64,000 bases of DNA from positions 1 through 64,000 of the IMG/VR virus record IMGVR_UViG_3300020166_000020. One strand, 5' to 3'. This stretch comes from a virus. Positions 52,201 through 60,659 of this stretch are shown here, one piece after another; position 1 is the first letter of the stretch; the number at the start of each line of letters is the position of its first letter. The notes under the pieces were generated by a model. It did not search any database. It was not told the origin of the DNA and saw only the letters and a list, made by a program, of their open reading frames with translations. Made by a program: the position numbers and the translations under genes.

Positions 52201-55200
52201 GAACAATCAAAGCTCTTCTAAGATCTTCTCTGGATTCATTTAAACTATTTATAGCTATATTTGATGGGTCGTCATCCTCAGCGCCAACGCCTTTTTCTGT
52301 GATAGTTCTGTTTAATATACCTTCGACGACTTTATCTATTTGCAGGATACTATCTCTAAAGTCAAAAAACTCGCCCTCATTTTCTCTTGTAAATTGAACT
52401 GCATTCTGATCAATCAAGTCCTCAACTTCAAGTCCTAAAAGATTTGCAGCCTTGCCGCCTTTTGAATCTGGAGTTGCTATAATTGCGCGCAAAGAATCAG
52501 TTAATTTATCTGCGGTCTCCCCATTTTTCATTCCGAATATTCCTGAACCCGCTTTGCCCAATTTAGAGAATACAGAAACTTGCTCCGAAATATTGGCTTG
52601 AGCATCAAAATTGATCTTAGAAGTGTTTTGTACAATTTCTCCAATCATCGCATTAAAAGAAGCAGCAACTTTATCGTCGTTTATTTTTTGTCGAGCGATG
52701 TTTTGTTCTGCGACTAACAAAGCCTGAGAGTCTTTGGCTTTTTCAATTCCAGAAGTTAAACCGTAAAGTGCTCCAGCAGTTGCTCCTATTGCGGTTCCAA
52801 GAGGTCCAAACATCATCCCCATTGAAGCTCCCGTCCCAGCCCCCTGTAAAGCTCCGCCAATCGCAGAACCAAGTGTTCCTCCTACATTTTCTTCTACAAA
52901 TCCCCCTGCCATAGGTAATCCCATCATAAGAGCCATTTGTCCACCGCTACTATCAAGTGCCTTACCAACCTTGCTGCCCGCAAATTTACTATTCATACCA
53001 GATAGACCCGCTTTAGCTTTACTAATAGAGCCTTGCATAGAATTAAGTTCTTTCGACACTTTTGAAGATGCATTTGCATTTACTCTGTATTTTTGATTTA
53101 AATTATTTGAACCTTTTATTAATTGCTCGTGGCTCAGTTTTTTTCGCTCAAAAAGTTTTATTAATTTTTGCAGACTTTTATTGTACTGCTTGGCGTTTTT
53201 TTCCATTTGTGCTTGCGCAGCTGAAGAGCCTCCGCTTCTGCCGGAACCTATATCAGAGTATGTTAATGGAGTCGGTGCATAATTTGGCACATATCCATTA
53301 GCGGCACCAAATACATCTCGCAGTCCATTTGGTTCATCGTCAGTATTGGTTACGCCGAGTCCTACAGGATTGCTTTTGCCCATGAGTGCAGGATGGGAGC
53401 CAATTCGTATTTTAGAAACAGGAACCCCAGCCTCTTTTTCCCTACCTATCGCATCAGATAATGGGTCAGCAAAGTTAGGAATATAGCCTTTCGCCATAGC
53501 TAAGCTTGAGATTCCCTCTCCGATCGATTTTGAATGCATGCTTGCAAGACCATACGCTTGTAAGGCTCGGTTAGACACCCCTTGTTTGAGTAGCCACCTG
53601 CTTAATTTACGCTTATCTTTTTTCGGAAAACTGTCCCATGTAAGATGTTCATTCATCAAGCCGTTGAAGTAAGGATTAGATCTTACCAGTCTTGTCATTT
53701 GCCTACGATCTATATTGCCAAATTTGTTTTTTCCAACCAATCCACCCGTGAGAGCTAGCCGTGCTGCGGCGAAGTTGGGAATGTGACCGTAAGCCCTACC
53801 TTTCTTAAAATAAGCGCCCCCCCTTCTTTCCAAACCTGCATCTTCAGTCGGCCCCCTCATTTGGTCCTTAAAATTTTTATCCTTATATTGCCATGCCGCA
53901 CGACCCCCCGCTAAAACCTGATAAAACTTATTGGCAGCACCTTGTTGCAAATTGTTAGCTAGATCAGCTTTTACCTCTGCCCCCATTTTCCCAGCACCAG
54001 GAGGAGCTCCAAAATACTGAAACACCTTAGGGTCATAAGGTAAATCTATAGCAGATGTATCAGTTCTTGCTTTATAATCTTGAAACAAATAAGAGTCAAG
54101 GGCTGCAGCTATTGCACTCTCGAATGCGCTACCAGCGGCGCCCTTAAAAGCGCCTTTATTAAATGTTTCTTTAATTTGTTCTCTATTAAAAGGTTTTAAA
54201 TTCTTCTCTCCCCCGACAATTTGCTTGGCTATATCAAGAGCTTTGCCTGATGCTGCAGCAGTAATTGCCTTTTGTATCGAGGGTAAGTCTATTTTGCTTT
54301 TCCTACTTTTGTCGTTTTTATCTAGAGAATAATACGGAACATCTACTTGGTAATAACCCGTAGTCCTCTTTGAAGCTAGATCTGCAGTGTTTAAAATTTT
54401 TGTCCCACCCTTAGGGTCTTTCCCCACAAAGAACCTCGACTCGCTATCAGCAGAAGAGTCAGCTGTTAATAAAATTAAAGAAGAATCTTTATTCAGATCT
54501 CCCAGTTTTTTAGAATTAAGATTTCGTGGAATATCAGAAGTTTTAGATGCGGTTTTTTTCGCAAAATTCGGTATATATCCTCCTGCAGCATATGGATCGA
54601 ATCCATGTATACTATCAAATGCTTGTTGATAATTTTCTCCAGCTTTACTTGACTTTGGAGGCATAATCGCGGGCTGACTCATGCCTTTAAAATTCTTTAC
54701 TTTTTCTGCGCTATTATATATTACCGAGCCTTCACCAGGCATGTTCATACTGCGAATACTTCCAGCAGCATACCCACCTTGTGCGGCTTGCTGGCGCTCA
54801 GCGTCTACATAATTAGGTATATAACCTTGCGCGCTTGTACGGCGAGGTTTTCCTCTGGGAGCAAGATTAGATCCGAAACCTTTTTGATACAAATTAGCTG
54901 CAGAACTTCTCGCGATAGTGTTTAAAGTATTAGCTTCCACTACCTGAGCTTTAAGCAATCCAAGAATTATTCTTTCCTTTTCTGTTCGAGAGATATCGGT
55001 GCGCAACATTTCCTTGCTAAGAGCTGCGTTCTGACCAAATAAAGTAACCAAAGAAGTTTGTATAGCTTTTTGTTTTTGAGCTTCACTCGTAACACCAATC
55101 AACGAGCTCAAACTTTCTCGAGCATACTGAGCCGCTTTTAAAAATAGTTTGCCAAACACGGCAACGATAACAACCAATCCCGGACCAGTAATAATATTAC

Positions 55201-56461
55201 CGAGTCCTTTTAAAAAACCTGTAGCAAATTTATTTCCAGAAGACTCTCCATCTCCAAGCATATCAGAAGCTCCCTCCGCAAAACCTTTAACGATATTTAA
55301 AATCTTTTCCATTCCAGGAGCTATCGCGAGCTCCCCTATTTTAGCAGAAACTTCTTTAAGTGCGAGACCTGTTTCGCTAGCCATTGCAGACATTGTGCTT
55401 CTTAATTGTTCATTCTTTTGTATAGCTTCATCCGTAGCTCCTGCAGAAATTTGTGTTGCGTTCGCAAGAATTCCGTTTTGTTTCGCGGCATCACTTAACA
55501 CAGCCTTAAGAACATTGATTTGAAAAACTCCACCAACTGTTTGTGCAATTTGAGCTTTTTGCGACTCGGTCAAAGAGTCAAACGTATTTGCAAGATCAGT
55601 CAAAATTCTTTTTGCGCCGATTGTATTTCCTTCGACATCTCGAACAGCAATGCCTAAGTTTTCTAATTGATTTAATGTATCAGTTCTTCCTATTCTCGTG
55701 AAAATTGTTTTAAACGAGTTTCCAATTACCTTACCTCCTCGCGCAGTTTGCTGCTGAGCGGCAGTAACCAAACCAACCAATTCATCAATATCCACTCCAG
55801 CGCTTTTTGCAGCCTGACCAGTACGAGATATTGCATCAGCAAAGTCTTCTGCGCTAACCGCAAATTTAACGTCTACTGCGGCAAACTTACTAACCAATTG
55901 AGTAGTATCTTTTATTTGATCTCCGTATGTATTCATCGCAGCAGTTAAAGCTTTAACTGCATTTGCAGAGTCCATGCCTGTTAATCGAGTCAAGATTAAA
56001 GCGTCCTTGGTTCTTTTTAAAGTTTCCTCGACAGCTAAACCCTGACGTGCATATTCCGTAGCTGCTGCAGCGGCTACATCAAAACTTGCAGCAGTTTCCT
56101 TTGCTACCTTAAATAAAGAGTCTGAAAATTTATCCAAGTTAGCTAAACTTAAACCCATCACAACATTAATATCTGCCAAAGCTTTTTCTACCTGAACGAC
56201 ATTGGTGACCATAGCTTTGAATGCGTCAGAAATTCCATTTATAATCGCCATACTTGCTCCAAAAGCTATAATACGAGCGTTCGCAGCTTCCATCGATTTG
56301 CTAAACTCATCAGCTCCCCGCTTCATATTGCCCAAGGGCTGAGTAGCACCCTTATCGTCAACAGTTACCTTGATTGGGGTCTTACGAATTCTGTTTACAG
56401 CCGCCTGAACAGCTGCCTCCAGCGGGGCCGTATTACCGTTTACATTTAAATTTATAGACAT
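49253..56461 (-). CDS. Tail tape measure protein with embedded nuclease-like domain and IPNF motifs
   Basis: The 2402-residue protein determines tail length. Residues ~70-420 are a TP901-type tape measure core (VEKALADINVVMGL, ATEYARQGL, RTGQAAKSAGVDIDELVGLVTAAQQQTARGG). G-Y/H-I/V-P-N-F/Y motifs occur near residues 546, 628, 891, 990 and 1055. Between 628 and 891 lies a domain with GSAFESAIAAAL (~779), AIDLPYDP (~806) and AEVKAD (~827), which reads as a PD-(D/E)xK nuclease fold. Coiled coil fills ~1450-2050. The end has GGNVPARVSDGEYLMS and GKSGIDQIPAMLSEGEYVI, the usual tape measure C-terminal repeats. A GTGTATTAATA element and AAGGA site precede it. Confidence 0.92.
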   Translation of the reverse strand: MSINLNVNGNTAPLEAAVQAAVNRIRKTPIKVTVDDKGATQPLGNMKRGADEFSKSMEAANARIIAFGASMAIINGISDAFKAMVTNVVQVEKALADINVVMGLSLANLDKFSDSLFKVAKETAASFDVAAAAATEYARQGLAVEETLKRTKDALILTRLTGMDSANAVKALTAAMNTYGDQIKDTTQLVSKFAAVDVKFAVSAEDFADAISRTGQAAKSAGVDIDELVGLVTAAQQQTARGGKVIGNSFKTIFTRIGRTDTLNQLENLGIAVRDVEGNTIGAKRILTDLANTFDSLTESQKAQIAQTVGGVFQINVLKAVLSDAAKQNGILANATQISAGATDEAIQKNEQLRSTMSAMASETGLALKEVSAKIGELAIAPGMEKILNIVKGFAEGASDMLGDGESSGNKFATGFLKGLGNIITGPGLVVIVAVFGKLFLKAAQYARESLSSLIGVTSEAQKQKAIQTSLVTLFGQNAALSKEMLRTDISRTEKERIILGLLKAQVVEANTLNTIARSSAANLYQKGFGSNLAPRGKPRRTSAQGYIPNYVDAERQQAAQGGYAAGSIRSMNMPGEGSVIYNSAEKVKNFKGMSQPAIMPPKSSKAGENYQQAFDSIHGFDPYAAGGYIPNFAKKTASKTSDIPRNLNSKKLGDLNKDSSLILLTADSSADSESRFFVGKDPKGGTKILNTADLASKRTTGYYQVDVPYYSLDKNDKSRKSKIDLPSIQKAITAAASGKALDIAKQIVGGEKNLKPFNREQIKETFNKGAFKGAAGSAFESAIAAALDSYLFQDYKARTDTSAIDLPYDPKVFQYFGAPPGAGKMGAEVKADLANNLQQGAANKFYQVLAGGRAAWQYKDKNFKDQMRGPTEDAGLERRGGAYFKKGRAYGHIPNFAAARLALTGGLVGKNKFGNIDRRQMTRLVRSNPYFNGLMNEHLTWDSFPKKDKRKLSRWLLKQGVSNRALQAYGLASMHSKSIGEGISSLAMAKGYIPNFADPLSDAIGREKEAGVPVSKIRIGSHPALMGKSNPVGLGVTNTDDEPNGLRDVFGAANGYVPNYAPTPLTYSDIGSGRSGGSSAAQAQMEKNAKQYNKSLQKLIKLFERKKLSHEQLIKGSNNLNQKYRVNANASSKVSKELNSMQGSISKAKAGLSGMNSKFAGSKVGKALDSSGGQMALMMGLPMAGGFVEENVGGTLGSAIGGALQGAGTGASMGMMFGPLGTAIGATAGALYGLTSGIEKAKDSQALLVAEQNIARQKINDDKVAASFNAMIGEIVQNTSKINFDAQANISEQVSVFSKLGKAGSGIFGMKNGETADKLTDSLRAIIATPDSKGGKAANLLGLEVEDLIDQNAVQFTRENEGEFFDFRDSILQIDKVVEGILNRTITEKGVGAEDDDPSNIAINSLNESREDLRRALIVQMNQMEGGRAIIADFYKTQEVTTSFAKEFQGFYKEAPKTLAESVAVLGNLSVEDLQGKDREGAAKSVVKSFIEKGLDDDSEMQVEIKGKIETVNKRQLLAAVEAAEEGQQLAKLLQSIGLSTKKVLTTSKGQQRAVILQLNTQKAMITAQRAAYKAQVDIKSKYLKQSNLLNSQEKMLGGLMSEEQKVRIQYNKNLLKASEAYALGAQAAVADKRAGIITDIGKDKNLQQALKQELFKDEIGKGKKYSKVKEVETADLTYKLAAMDAEELLVILKNLNISGDAANKIIENRNLLYENAIDTLKKQETLTNKRSQLERDLNMKLAERKTLMEDINREMQNYVRGLDYATQSRAMESEIASAQFRAGPDRTREEIVAEERRLVEQRKQDTIGEYVKFTASKSAKIVEASKTREDLEGLFASQGGEAEVQRLEKIAMTPAPIANWKEVNQELQELKTLQGSVNVAKEEEKQLMQDTTKKIEDQLNLTNQKISKEEKLQQIREKEYARKTGPGAFGEGIKDAGIDMEKRVAMMDYELGQRIPQAFADGLSNAMVDAINGTKSIKEGLMDAAIGFLGMIQKAMMQKMVMQAMGSMGFSQGGNVRNYSKGGNVPARVSDGEYLMSREAVNKYGGSFMHGLNAGGRAPEFASGGEVFSAGLIGGGISSKILEGKKKRQDSLRTAVENNLLSKGKIKREEGSMGAPVEQGSALAQNFGGGRGFDSGRLYQKRAMSSAFYAQSDNVGLTEDTGAMQSILSEEDHIRQMEEARRQAKKAKRKQLMNMAIGVAAQFALGKIFSGSSGPKMGLGRDTISRMPESSFDFSGVKSSPVGDFSQFGDYNYSSQLGRLYNGGPIRKYASGGHIAGKSGIDQIPAMLSEGEYVIKASSARQLGKPMLDQINAGKFQFGGEVSPINSVAESTSSGGNTNNISISVNIKKGTGEDATQVEDAKPNSEDGGPDGAQEFADKIKTQVVAVIVQEQRPGGLLFD

Positions 56462-56484
56462 ATTTCCTTATTCCTTAGATAAGG

Positions 56485-56495
56485 TATTAATACAC
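56485..56495 (-). promoter_or_regulatory. Late-type GTGTATTAATA element before the tape measure gene
   Basis: On the minus strand GTGTATTAATA (56495-56485) lies about 23 bases before the ATG at 56461, with AAGGA near the start codon as ribosome site. It is in the 39-bp gap after the second chaperone-like gene. Confidence 0.45.
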
Positions 56496-56500
56496 CAAAA

Positions 56501-57487
56501 TTATCCTACGCCATGTAATTTCATTAAATCTTCCATATTTAAAGTACCGCCCTTCTTTTTTGCTTCTTCATGAAGATTGATTGTATTCTTTGGTTTTTCG
56601 ACTCCAAGATACTCATAATCTTCATCCTTCGCCCCAACTATAGTGCCTCCATCTCCCTGCGAAAGTTTATCCTTAGCTTTGTCCCGCTCCTCCCTAGAGC
56701 TGCTTCCAAACTCTAGCAATTTCGCAGGATCTTTTCTTATATTTTCAGGAATATTTTCATTTGTATCAAATATATTTTTAAATACTCTAGTATATACAAT
56801 TAATCTTATTTGATTGTATGTTAAATCACAAAATGCTTTGCCATAAAATTGCATACTATCTTCAGCAAAACTTAAATATGGATTATAAAAATCTTCTAGT
56901 ATAGTATATTGTATACTTTCTTCATTAAAGCTTTCGAATATTTCATTGTATCTATTTATAACAACTTTTATATCATGATTATCAAGCTCATCAAATTTAT
57001 CTTGACTAAATAAAGGCTTCTTCATATCAACATCAGAGAAAAAACTTTTAATCATATAAAAATCATTTAATCTATCTTTTGCATATTTTTCGCAAGTGTT
57101 TCCGATCAAAGAAATTTTTTCGAATTGCTTTTGCCGTAATAAACTTTCTTCTTGTTCGATCAACTTTGACTGTCGATCAATATCCGATTTAAGAATTATT
57201 TTAGACTGAGCTTTTTTTAAATTTTCTATAAACATTTGCTTGTCAACAATAAACTTATCGTCATCTTCAGACCATTCTCCTTCTTGTTTAAGATAGGCGA
57301 GCATATCCTCTTCCGTGGGAACTCCTTTCCTTAAAGCTATATTAAAATATTTCTCCTCTATCTCCTCAAGTTCTACTTGATCATGAGGAGTCAAGTGTTT
57401 TATGTAAACATAATTATCCTTAAAGATTGTAGCAGAGAAACCTCGAACTATATCTCTAAATATTTTTCTGCGCTTGACAGTTTCCAC
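56501..57487 (-). CDS. Tail assembly chaperone-like protein
   Basis: The 328-residue protein starts METVKRRKIFRDIVRGFSATIFKDNYVYIKHLTPHDQVELEEIEEKYFNIALRKGVPTEEDML and is mostly helical, with long charged helices around residues 100-140. A C-terminal low-complexity acidic/glycine region ends GGTLNMEDLMKLHGVG. It directly precedes the tape measure gene in transcription order, where tail assembly chaperones that coat the tape measure are encoded. I identify it by position and composition; no sequence motif proves the role. No overlap or slippery site with the upstream gene was found. Confidence 0.6.
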   Translation of the reverse strand: METVKRRKIFRDIVRGFSATIFKDNYVYIKHLTPHDQVELEEIEEKYFNIALRKGVPTEEDMLAYLKQEGEWSEDDDKFIVDKQMFIENLKKAQSKIILKSDIDRQSKLIEQEESLLRQKQFEKISLIGNTCEKYAKDRLNDFYMIKSFFSDVDMKKPLFSQDKFDELDNHDIKVVINRYNEIFESFNEESIQYTILEDFYNPYLSFAEDSMQFYGKAFCDLTYNQIRLIVYTRVFKNIFDTNENIPENIRKDPAKLLEFGSSSREERDKAKDKLSQGDGGTIVGAKDEDYEYLGVEKPKNTINLHEEAKKKGGTLNMEDLMKLHGVG

Positions 57488-57492
57488 GCATA

Positions 57493-58311
57493 CTAAATGT
57501 TACCCTCTTCGATATCGTTGTCTAACTTTTCAAAATCGGCCGTAGATACCGCGCCAGAACTATAATACCAAAAGCTGTATAGGGCTGCGATTTTTCCACC
57601 AACCAAGTCGTAAAGCTCATCTCCATTTTCTTCTAGCTCATAATAAGTTTGAAGCTTTTGATCAAAATCATTTCCCTCGAATAGAGGAGTTGAATCATCA
57701 GAATCATCTTTTTGTATAAACGTTAAATGAAGAATATACCATTGAATAACTTTATTTTCTGCTCGAACGTCGGCAGTATGATTAAATAAATTAGAATAAG
57801 ATGTCTCGACATTAATGATATCTTTTCTTAATGTAGCGATCTCTCCAGCGATCTCTTCGAGCCGCTTTTTATCCTCATCTGTCTTGAGGTTTTTGATTTG
57901 CTTCTTTTCGCTTTCTTGAGAAAGTTCTCCGTAACGAATATACATTTTGGTGAGAGCTTTCGCATCTTCTTCCGCAAGAAGACCTCCCGTGTCGCTGTAT
58001 TTTTTTGCGAGCATAGCTTTGGTCAAAATACCTCTCTTAATACAGTTACTCATTTCAACACTAAACTCTAGCTCGGCTTCTTCGATTTGCCTTCTGTTAG
58101 GCTGCTTCATTATGACCCTATATGGAATCTTATCTACAACTTCCTTAGTGACAGAGATTTCCTCTTCCTCTCCACTCTCAGGATTGGTTACTTTTTTCGT
58201 TTCAGTTTTTTTTGCTTTTTCTTCTTTTTCAAAAGTGAAGCTGTAAATTTCACGCAACTTTTTGCGCGTATCGTCCATTGTTTGATCTTTTTCTAATGTT
58301 GATTCTGCCAT
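57493..58311 (-). CDS. Tail assembly chaperone-like protein
   Basis: A 272-residue, strongly helical and charged protein starting MAESTLEKDQTMDDTRKKLREIYSFTFEKEEK. A segment from about residue 60 (VPYRVIMKQPNRRQIEEAELEFSVEMSNCIKRGILTKAMLAKKYSDTGG) is close in pattern to the neighbouring chaperone-like protein (ELEEIEEKYFNIALRKGVPTEEDML), suggesting the two are distant paralogues. The end (FWYYSSGAVSTADFEKLDNDIEEGNI) is acidic. Five bases separate it from the next gene. Together they take the place of the lambda gpG/gpGT chaperones, but as two separate genes. Confidence 0.6.
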   Translation of the reverse strand: MAESTLEKDQTMDDTRKKLREIYSFTFEKEEKAKKTETKKVTNPESGEEEEISVTKEVVDKIPYRVIMKQPNRRQIEEAELEFSVEMSNCIKRGILTKAMLAKKYSDTGGLLAEEDAKALTKMYIRYGELSQESEKKQIKNLKTDEDKKRLEEIAGEIATLRKDIINVETSYSNLFNHTADVRAENKVIQWYILHLTFIQKDDSDDSTPLFEGNDFDQKLQTYYELEENGDELYDLVGGKIAALYSFWYYSSGAVSTADFEKLDNDIEEGNI

Positions 58312-58318
58312 AATATTA

Positions 58319-58606
58319 TTATTTAAATGTAAAGCCTATAGTATAATTATCTAATTCGCCTTCGATATTTCTAATTGTTTCATTACCAATATCTAAAGTT
58401 CTTTTTCTTAAGTATTGAAGTTTATCATCATCAAAATAGTTTGCTTGATCAATAATAGGGGAACAGCCCTCAGGAAGATTGTATTTTAATTTATTAAAAT
58501 GAATCTGATGCTCATTATGCAAGTCTTCAAGCATAACGAGGAAACCCTTAAAAAGGGAAACCGTATTCCTTTGACAGGATTTTTTAAAAATACCTTCTGC
58601 GTCCAT
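58319..58606 (-). CDS. Small protein of unknown function
   Basis: A 95-residue protein: MDAEGIFKKSCQRNTVSLFKGFLVMLEDLHNEHQIHFNKLKYNLPEGCSP. It looks helical and may be a small assembly factor; I recognise no family. It is the first gene of the tail minus-strand unit, seven bases before the first chaperone-like gene. A GTGTATATC element lies 20-28 bases before its ATG. An overlapping plus-strand frame up to 58664 is a shadow. Confidence 0.55.
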   Translation of the reverse strand: MDAEGIFKKSCQRNTVSLFKGFLVMLEDLHNEHQIHFNKLKYNLPEGCSPIIDQANYFDDDKLQYLRKRTLDIGNETIRNIEGELDNYTIGFTFK

Positions 58607-58625
58607 AAAACCTTATACCTAAAAC

Positions 58626-58634
58626 GATATACAC
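58626..58634 (-). promoter_or_regulatory. Late-type element, minus arm of a divergent pair
   Basis: On the minus strand GTGTATATC (58634-58626) lies about 19 bases before the ATG at 58606. It faces a GTGTAAAGT element at 58650-58658 on the plus strand, so one 57-bp gap serves two transcription units. Confidence 0.4.
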
Positions 58635-58649
58635 AAAAAATATTGTTTA

Positions 58650-58658
58650 GTGTAAAGT
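58650..58658 (+). promoter_or_regulatory. Late-type element, plus arm of a divergent pair
   Basis: GTGTAAAGT is followed by TATTC and the ATG at 58664. It shares GTGTA with the other structural-gene elements, less well in the second half. No ribosome site is visible between it and the start codon, so a leaderless start is possible. Confidence 0.35.
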
Positions 58659-58663
58659 TATTC

Positions 58664-59125
58664 ATGGTAGAATTCTTATCACCTTCAGACAGAGCAGACA
58701 TTGCGGCAAATTTATTAAACCTTCACGATACATTTGGAAGAGATATTATTGTATATAAAGAGGCTCAAAAAGTCATCATTAGTACAGACCCAAATTACAA
58801 CTATTTATATAATACAGCTGGAGCTCAAACAAATAGCGTGGAAAATGTTCCCGTAAAAAAAGTATTTAAAGCAAGAATAAGGTACGACACAGATAGAAGC
58901 TTAGAATATTTCGGAGATACAGACGCACAAGTTAAAGTGTCAAAGCCTGATGCTAACAGTATGGTAAGAATTAAACTAAAAATAGAAGACTACCAATATA
59001 TAAAAGACGCAAAAAGAATAGAGCTTGACGGAAGAATGTTCCATGTTGAGTCTGACCCCAGAGCTCACGGACTTTTCGACAAAGTTCAATTTTACACCTT
59101 GTTCCTAAGACCAACAGAAGTATAA
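58664..59125 (+). CDS. Neck/head-tail joining-type protein
   Basis: The open frame reaches upstream to 58499, but that part overlaps the divergent gene and control region; I place the start at the ATG at 58664 (MVEFLSPSDRADIAANLLNLHDTFGRDIIVYKEAQKV), giving 153 residues. The second half (VFKARIRYDTDRSLEYFG, KVSKPDANSMVRIKLKIEDYQYIKDAKRIELDGRMFHVESDPRAHGLFDKVQFYTLFLRPTE) reads as a small beta barrel, as in head-completion or stopper proteins. The one-base overlap with the next gene and the position before the tail tube support a neck role. Confidence 0.6.
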   Translation: MVEFLSPSDRADIAANLLNLHDTFGRDIIVYKEAQKVIISTDPNYNYLYNTAGAQTNSVENVPVKKVFKARIRYDTDRSLEYFGDTDAQVKVSKPDANSMVRIKLKIEDYQYIKDAKRIELDGRMFHVESDPRAHGLFDKVQFYTLFLRPTEV

Positions 59126-59748
59126 TGGCTGCGCGATTAGATAGATCAATAAAAACTTCTATTGTAAAACAATTACAGAGAGACAATGAGCTGATGCTCA
59201 AAACAAGAAACTTGATACAAAAAGAATTTAAAGTTCTGCACAATAAAATGATGAAAGATTTTGAATCTCACCCTGTTACTCGAGAATTAAAAAGCGGCCC
59301 AAACGCATCAAGTTCCTCAGGATTGACTCCTCGCGGCAATCTTTTTAGTTTTATTGGATTTAATGTAGAGACAGATCCATTATCAACCGTCGAATCATTA
59401 CTTCAAAAAACAGAAATTATACTCAAAAGAAGATCGATAGGAACAAAAGGTTTAATTTGGACTTATATAATAACCGCGCCCTCTTTAAATGATTTATACA
59501 AGGCAACCCCGATGCCGTGGGCAAAAGGATTAAGCTGGCTCAGAGAAATGGAAGGCGGAGGAATACCAAACTTAGGACAATACATTTTCAAAAGATCCTC
59601 AAAAGGAAGATCAGGAACAGGAATTCAAAACAGTAAAATATCAGGAGGAGGAAGAGTAAAAACTTCCTATATAAAGTCTTTATTAAATAATTTTGAAAAA
59701 GATTTAAATTCAATTCAAGCATCAAGAGTATCAAAATCTTATTTTTAA
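59125..59748 (+). CDS. Neck or tail-completion protein, unknown family
   Basis: A 207-residue protein beginning MAARLDRSIKTSIVKQLQRDNELMLKTRNLIQKEFKVLHNKMMKDFESHPVTREL, a long helix, followed by a serine/glycine-rich loop and then NLFSFIGFNVETDPLSTVESLLQKTEIILKR. This long-helix plus beta layout is like HK97 gp10-type head-tail connectors that follow the stopper gene. It ends with another helix. Assignment is by position and general shape. It overlaps each neighbour by one base. Confidence 0.5.
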   Translation: MAARLDRSIKTSIVKQLQRDNELMLKTRNLIQKEFKVLHNKMMKDFESHPVTRELKSGPNASSSSGLTPRGNLFSFIGFNVETDPLSTVESLLQKTEIILKRRSIGTKGLIWTYIITAPSLNDLYKATPMPWAKGLSWLREMEGGGIPNLGQYIFKRSSKGRSGTGIQNSKISGGGRVKTSYIKSLLNNFEKDLNSIQASRVSKSYF

Positions 59749-60593
59749 TGAAACCACAATTTCAACATGAATTAACAACAAGCTTTATGCTTTGGGCAGA
59801 CAACTTTATAACAAATAAAGCAGAAGCATTTACTAATCACACATCAACTTTTTATTCAAACGATTCAGATGACAGACTTGGAGATGGACTCGTAAGTTAC
59901 AGCAGTCCACACAAACAATGGGTTTACGATTCAAGCGTCGAAGGCGCAAGCATTCCAAGTGGGGTATTCGACAACGGAACCTTTATGAATCGAGGAGACG
60001 AAGGTCTGCAATTCGACTTTGACAATGGGCGCGCAATATTTGATTCGTCTTTTGGATCGTCGAACACAACGGTTAGTGGATCTTATGCAGTAAAAGATTT
60101 CAATTTTTATATAACAAATCAAACAGAAGAGCAATTAATTGTTGACAGTAAATTTGATGTAAACGGAAGATTCAAGCAGGATGTGTCAGGCATAGCTCCA
60201 TACAAACAAGTTGTTCCCGCTATCTTTGTAAACCCTGAACTTTCAGAAAACGAACCTTATGCATTTGGAGGTGAAGACAAAACAACAACAAACATCAGAT
60301 GCGTAGTGTTTGCAGAAAACACATACCAATTAGACGGAGCATTATCTGTTTTCGCAGATGCAAAAAATGAAGTATTTGCAAAATTAAATTTCGAAGATTA
60401 TCCATTCAATGAATATGGAGATGTTATAGAATTCAATTATAAACAATTTATAAATTCAAAAAGATATCCATTATTTCACGTTGAAGAATCAAGAGTTTCC
60501 AAGCTAAGCGACAGGGTTAGCAAAAATATAGATCCATCTTTATTTGTAGGCTTTATAGACTTCGAAGTAACTAGCCTAAGATTTCCTCGATAG
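59748..60593 (+). CDS. Tail terminator/completion-type protein
   Basis: The 281-residue protein starts MKPQFQHELTTSFMLWADNFITNKAEAF and is then rich in beta strands and glycine (GTFMNRGDEGLQFDFDNGRAIFDSSFGSSNTTVSGSYAVKDFNFYI). It contains APYKQVVPAIFVN and TNIRCVVFAENTYQLDGALSVFADAKNEVFA, and ends LFVGFIDFEVTSLRFPR. It lies between neck-type genes and the tail tube gene, the usual place of the tail terminator that caps the tube. I infer the role from position. Confidence 0.5.
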   Translation: MKPQFQHELTTSFMLWADNFITNKAEAFTNHTSTFYSNDSDDRLGDGLVSYSSPHKQWVYDSSVEGASIPSGVFDNGTFMNRGDEGLQFDFDNGRAIFDSSFGSSNTTVSGSYAVKDFNFYITNQTEEQLIVDSKFDVNGRFKQDVSGIAPYKQVVPAIFVNPELSENEPYAFGGEDKTTTNIRCVVFAENTYQLDGALSVFADAKNEVFAKLNFEDYPFNEYGDVIEFNYKQFINSKRYPLFHVEESRVSKLSDRVSKNIDPSLFVGFIDFEVTSLRFPR

Positions 60594-60659
60594 AAAAATT
60601 TCCCTTTATATACAAAAAAATGTAACTAACACAGAACTAACTTTTATACAAACAATATT

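Noticed and set aside
57480-57500. Programmed frameshift between the two chaperone-like genes, as in lambda G/GT
   Set aside because: The two frames do not overlap (a five-base gap after the stop) and no slippery sequence was seen.
58499-58663. Upstream extension of the neck-type gene
   Set aside because: The extension overlaps the divergent gene's coding part and promoters. The ATG at 58664 gives a sensible N-terminus.
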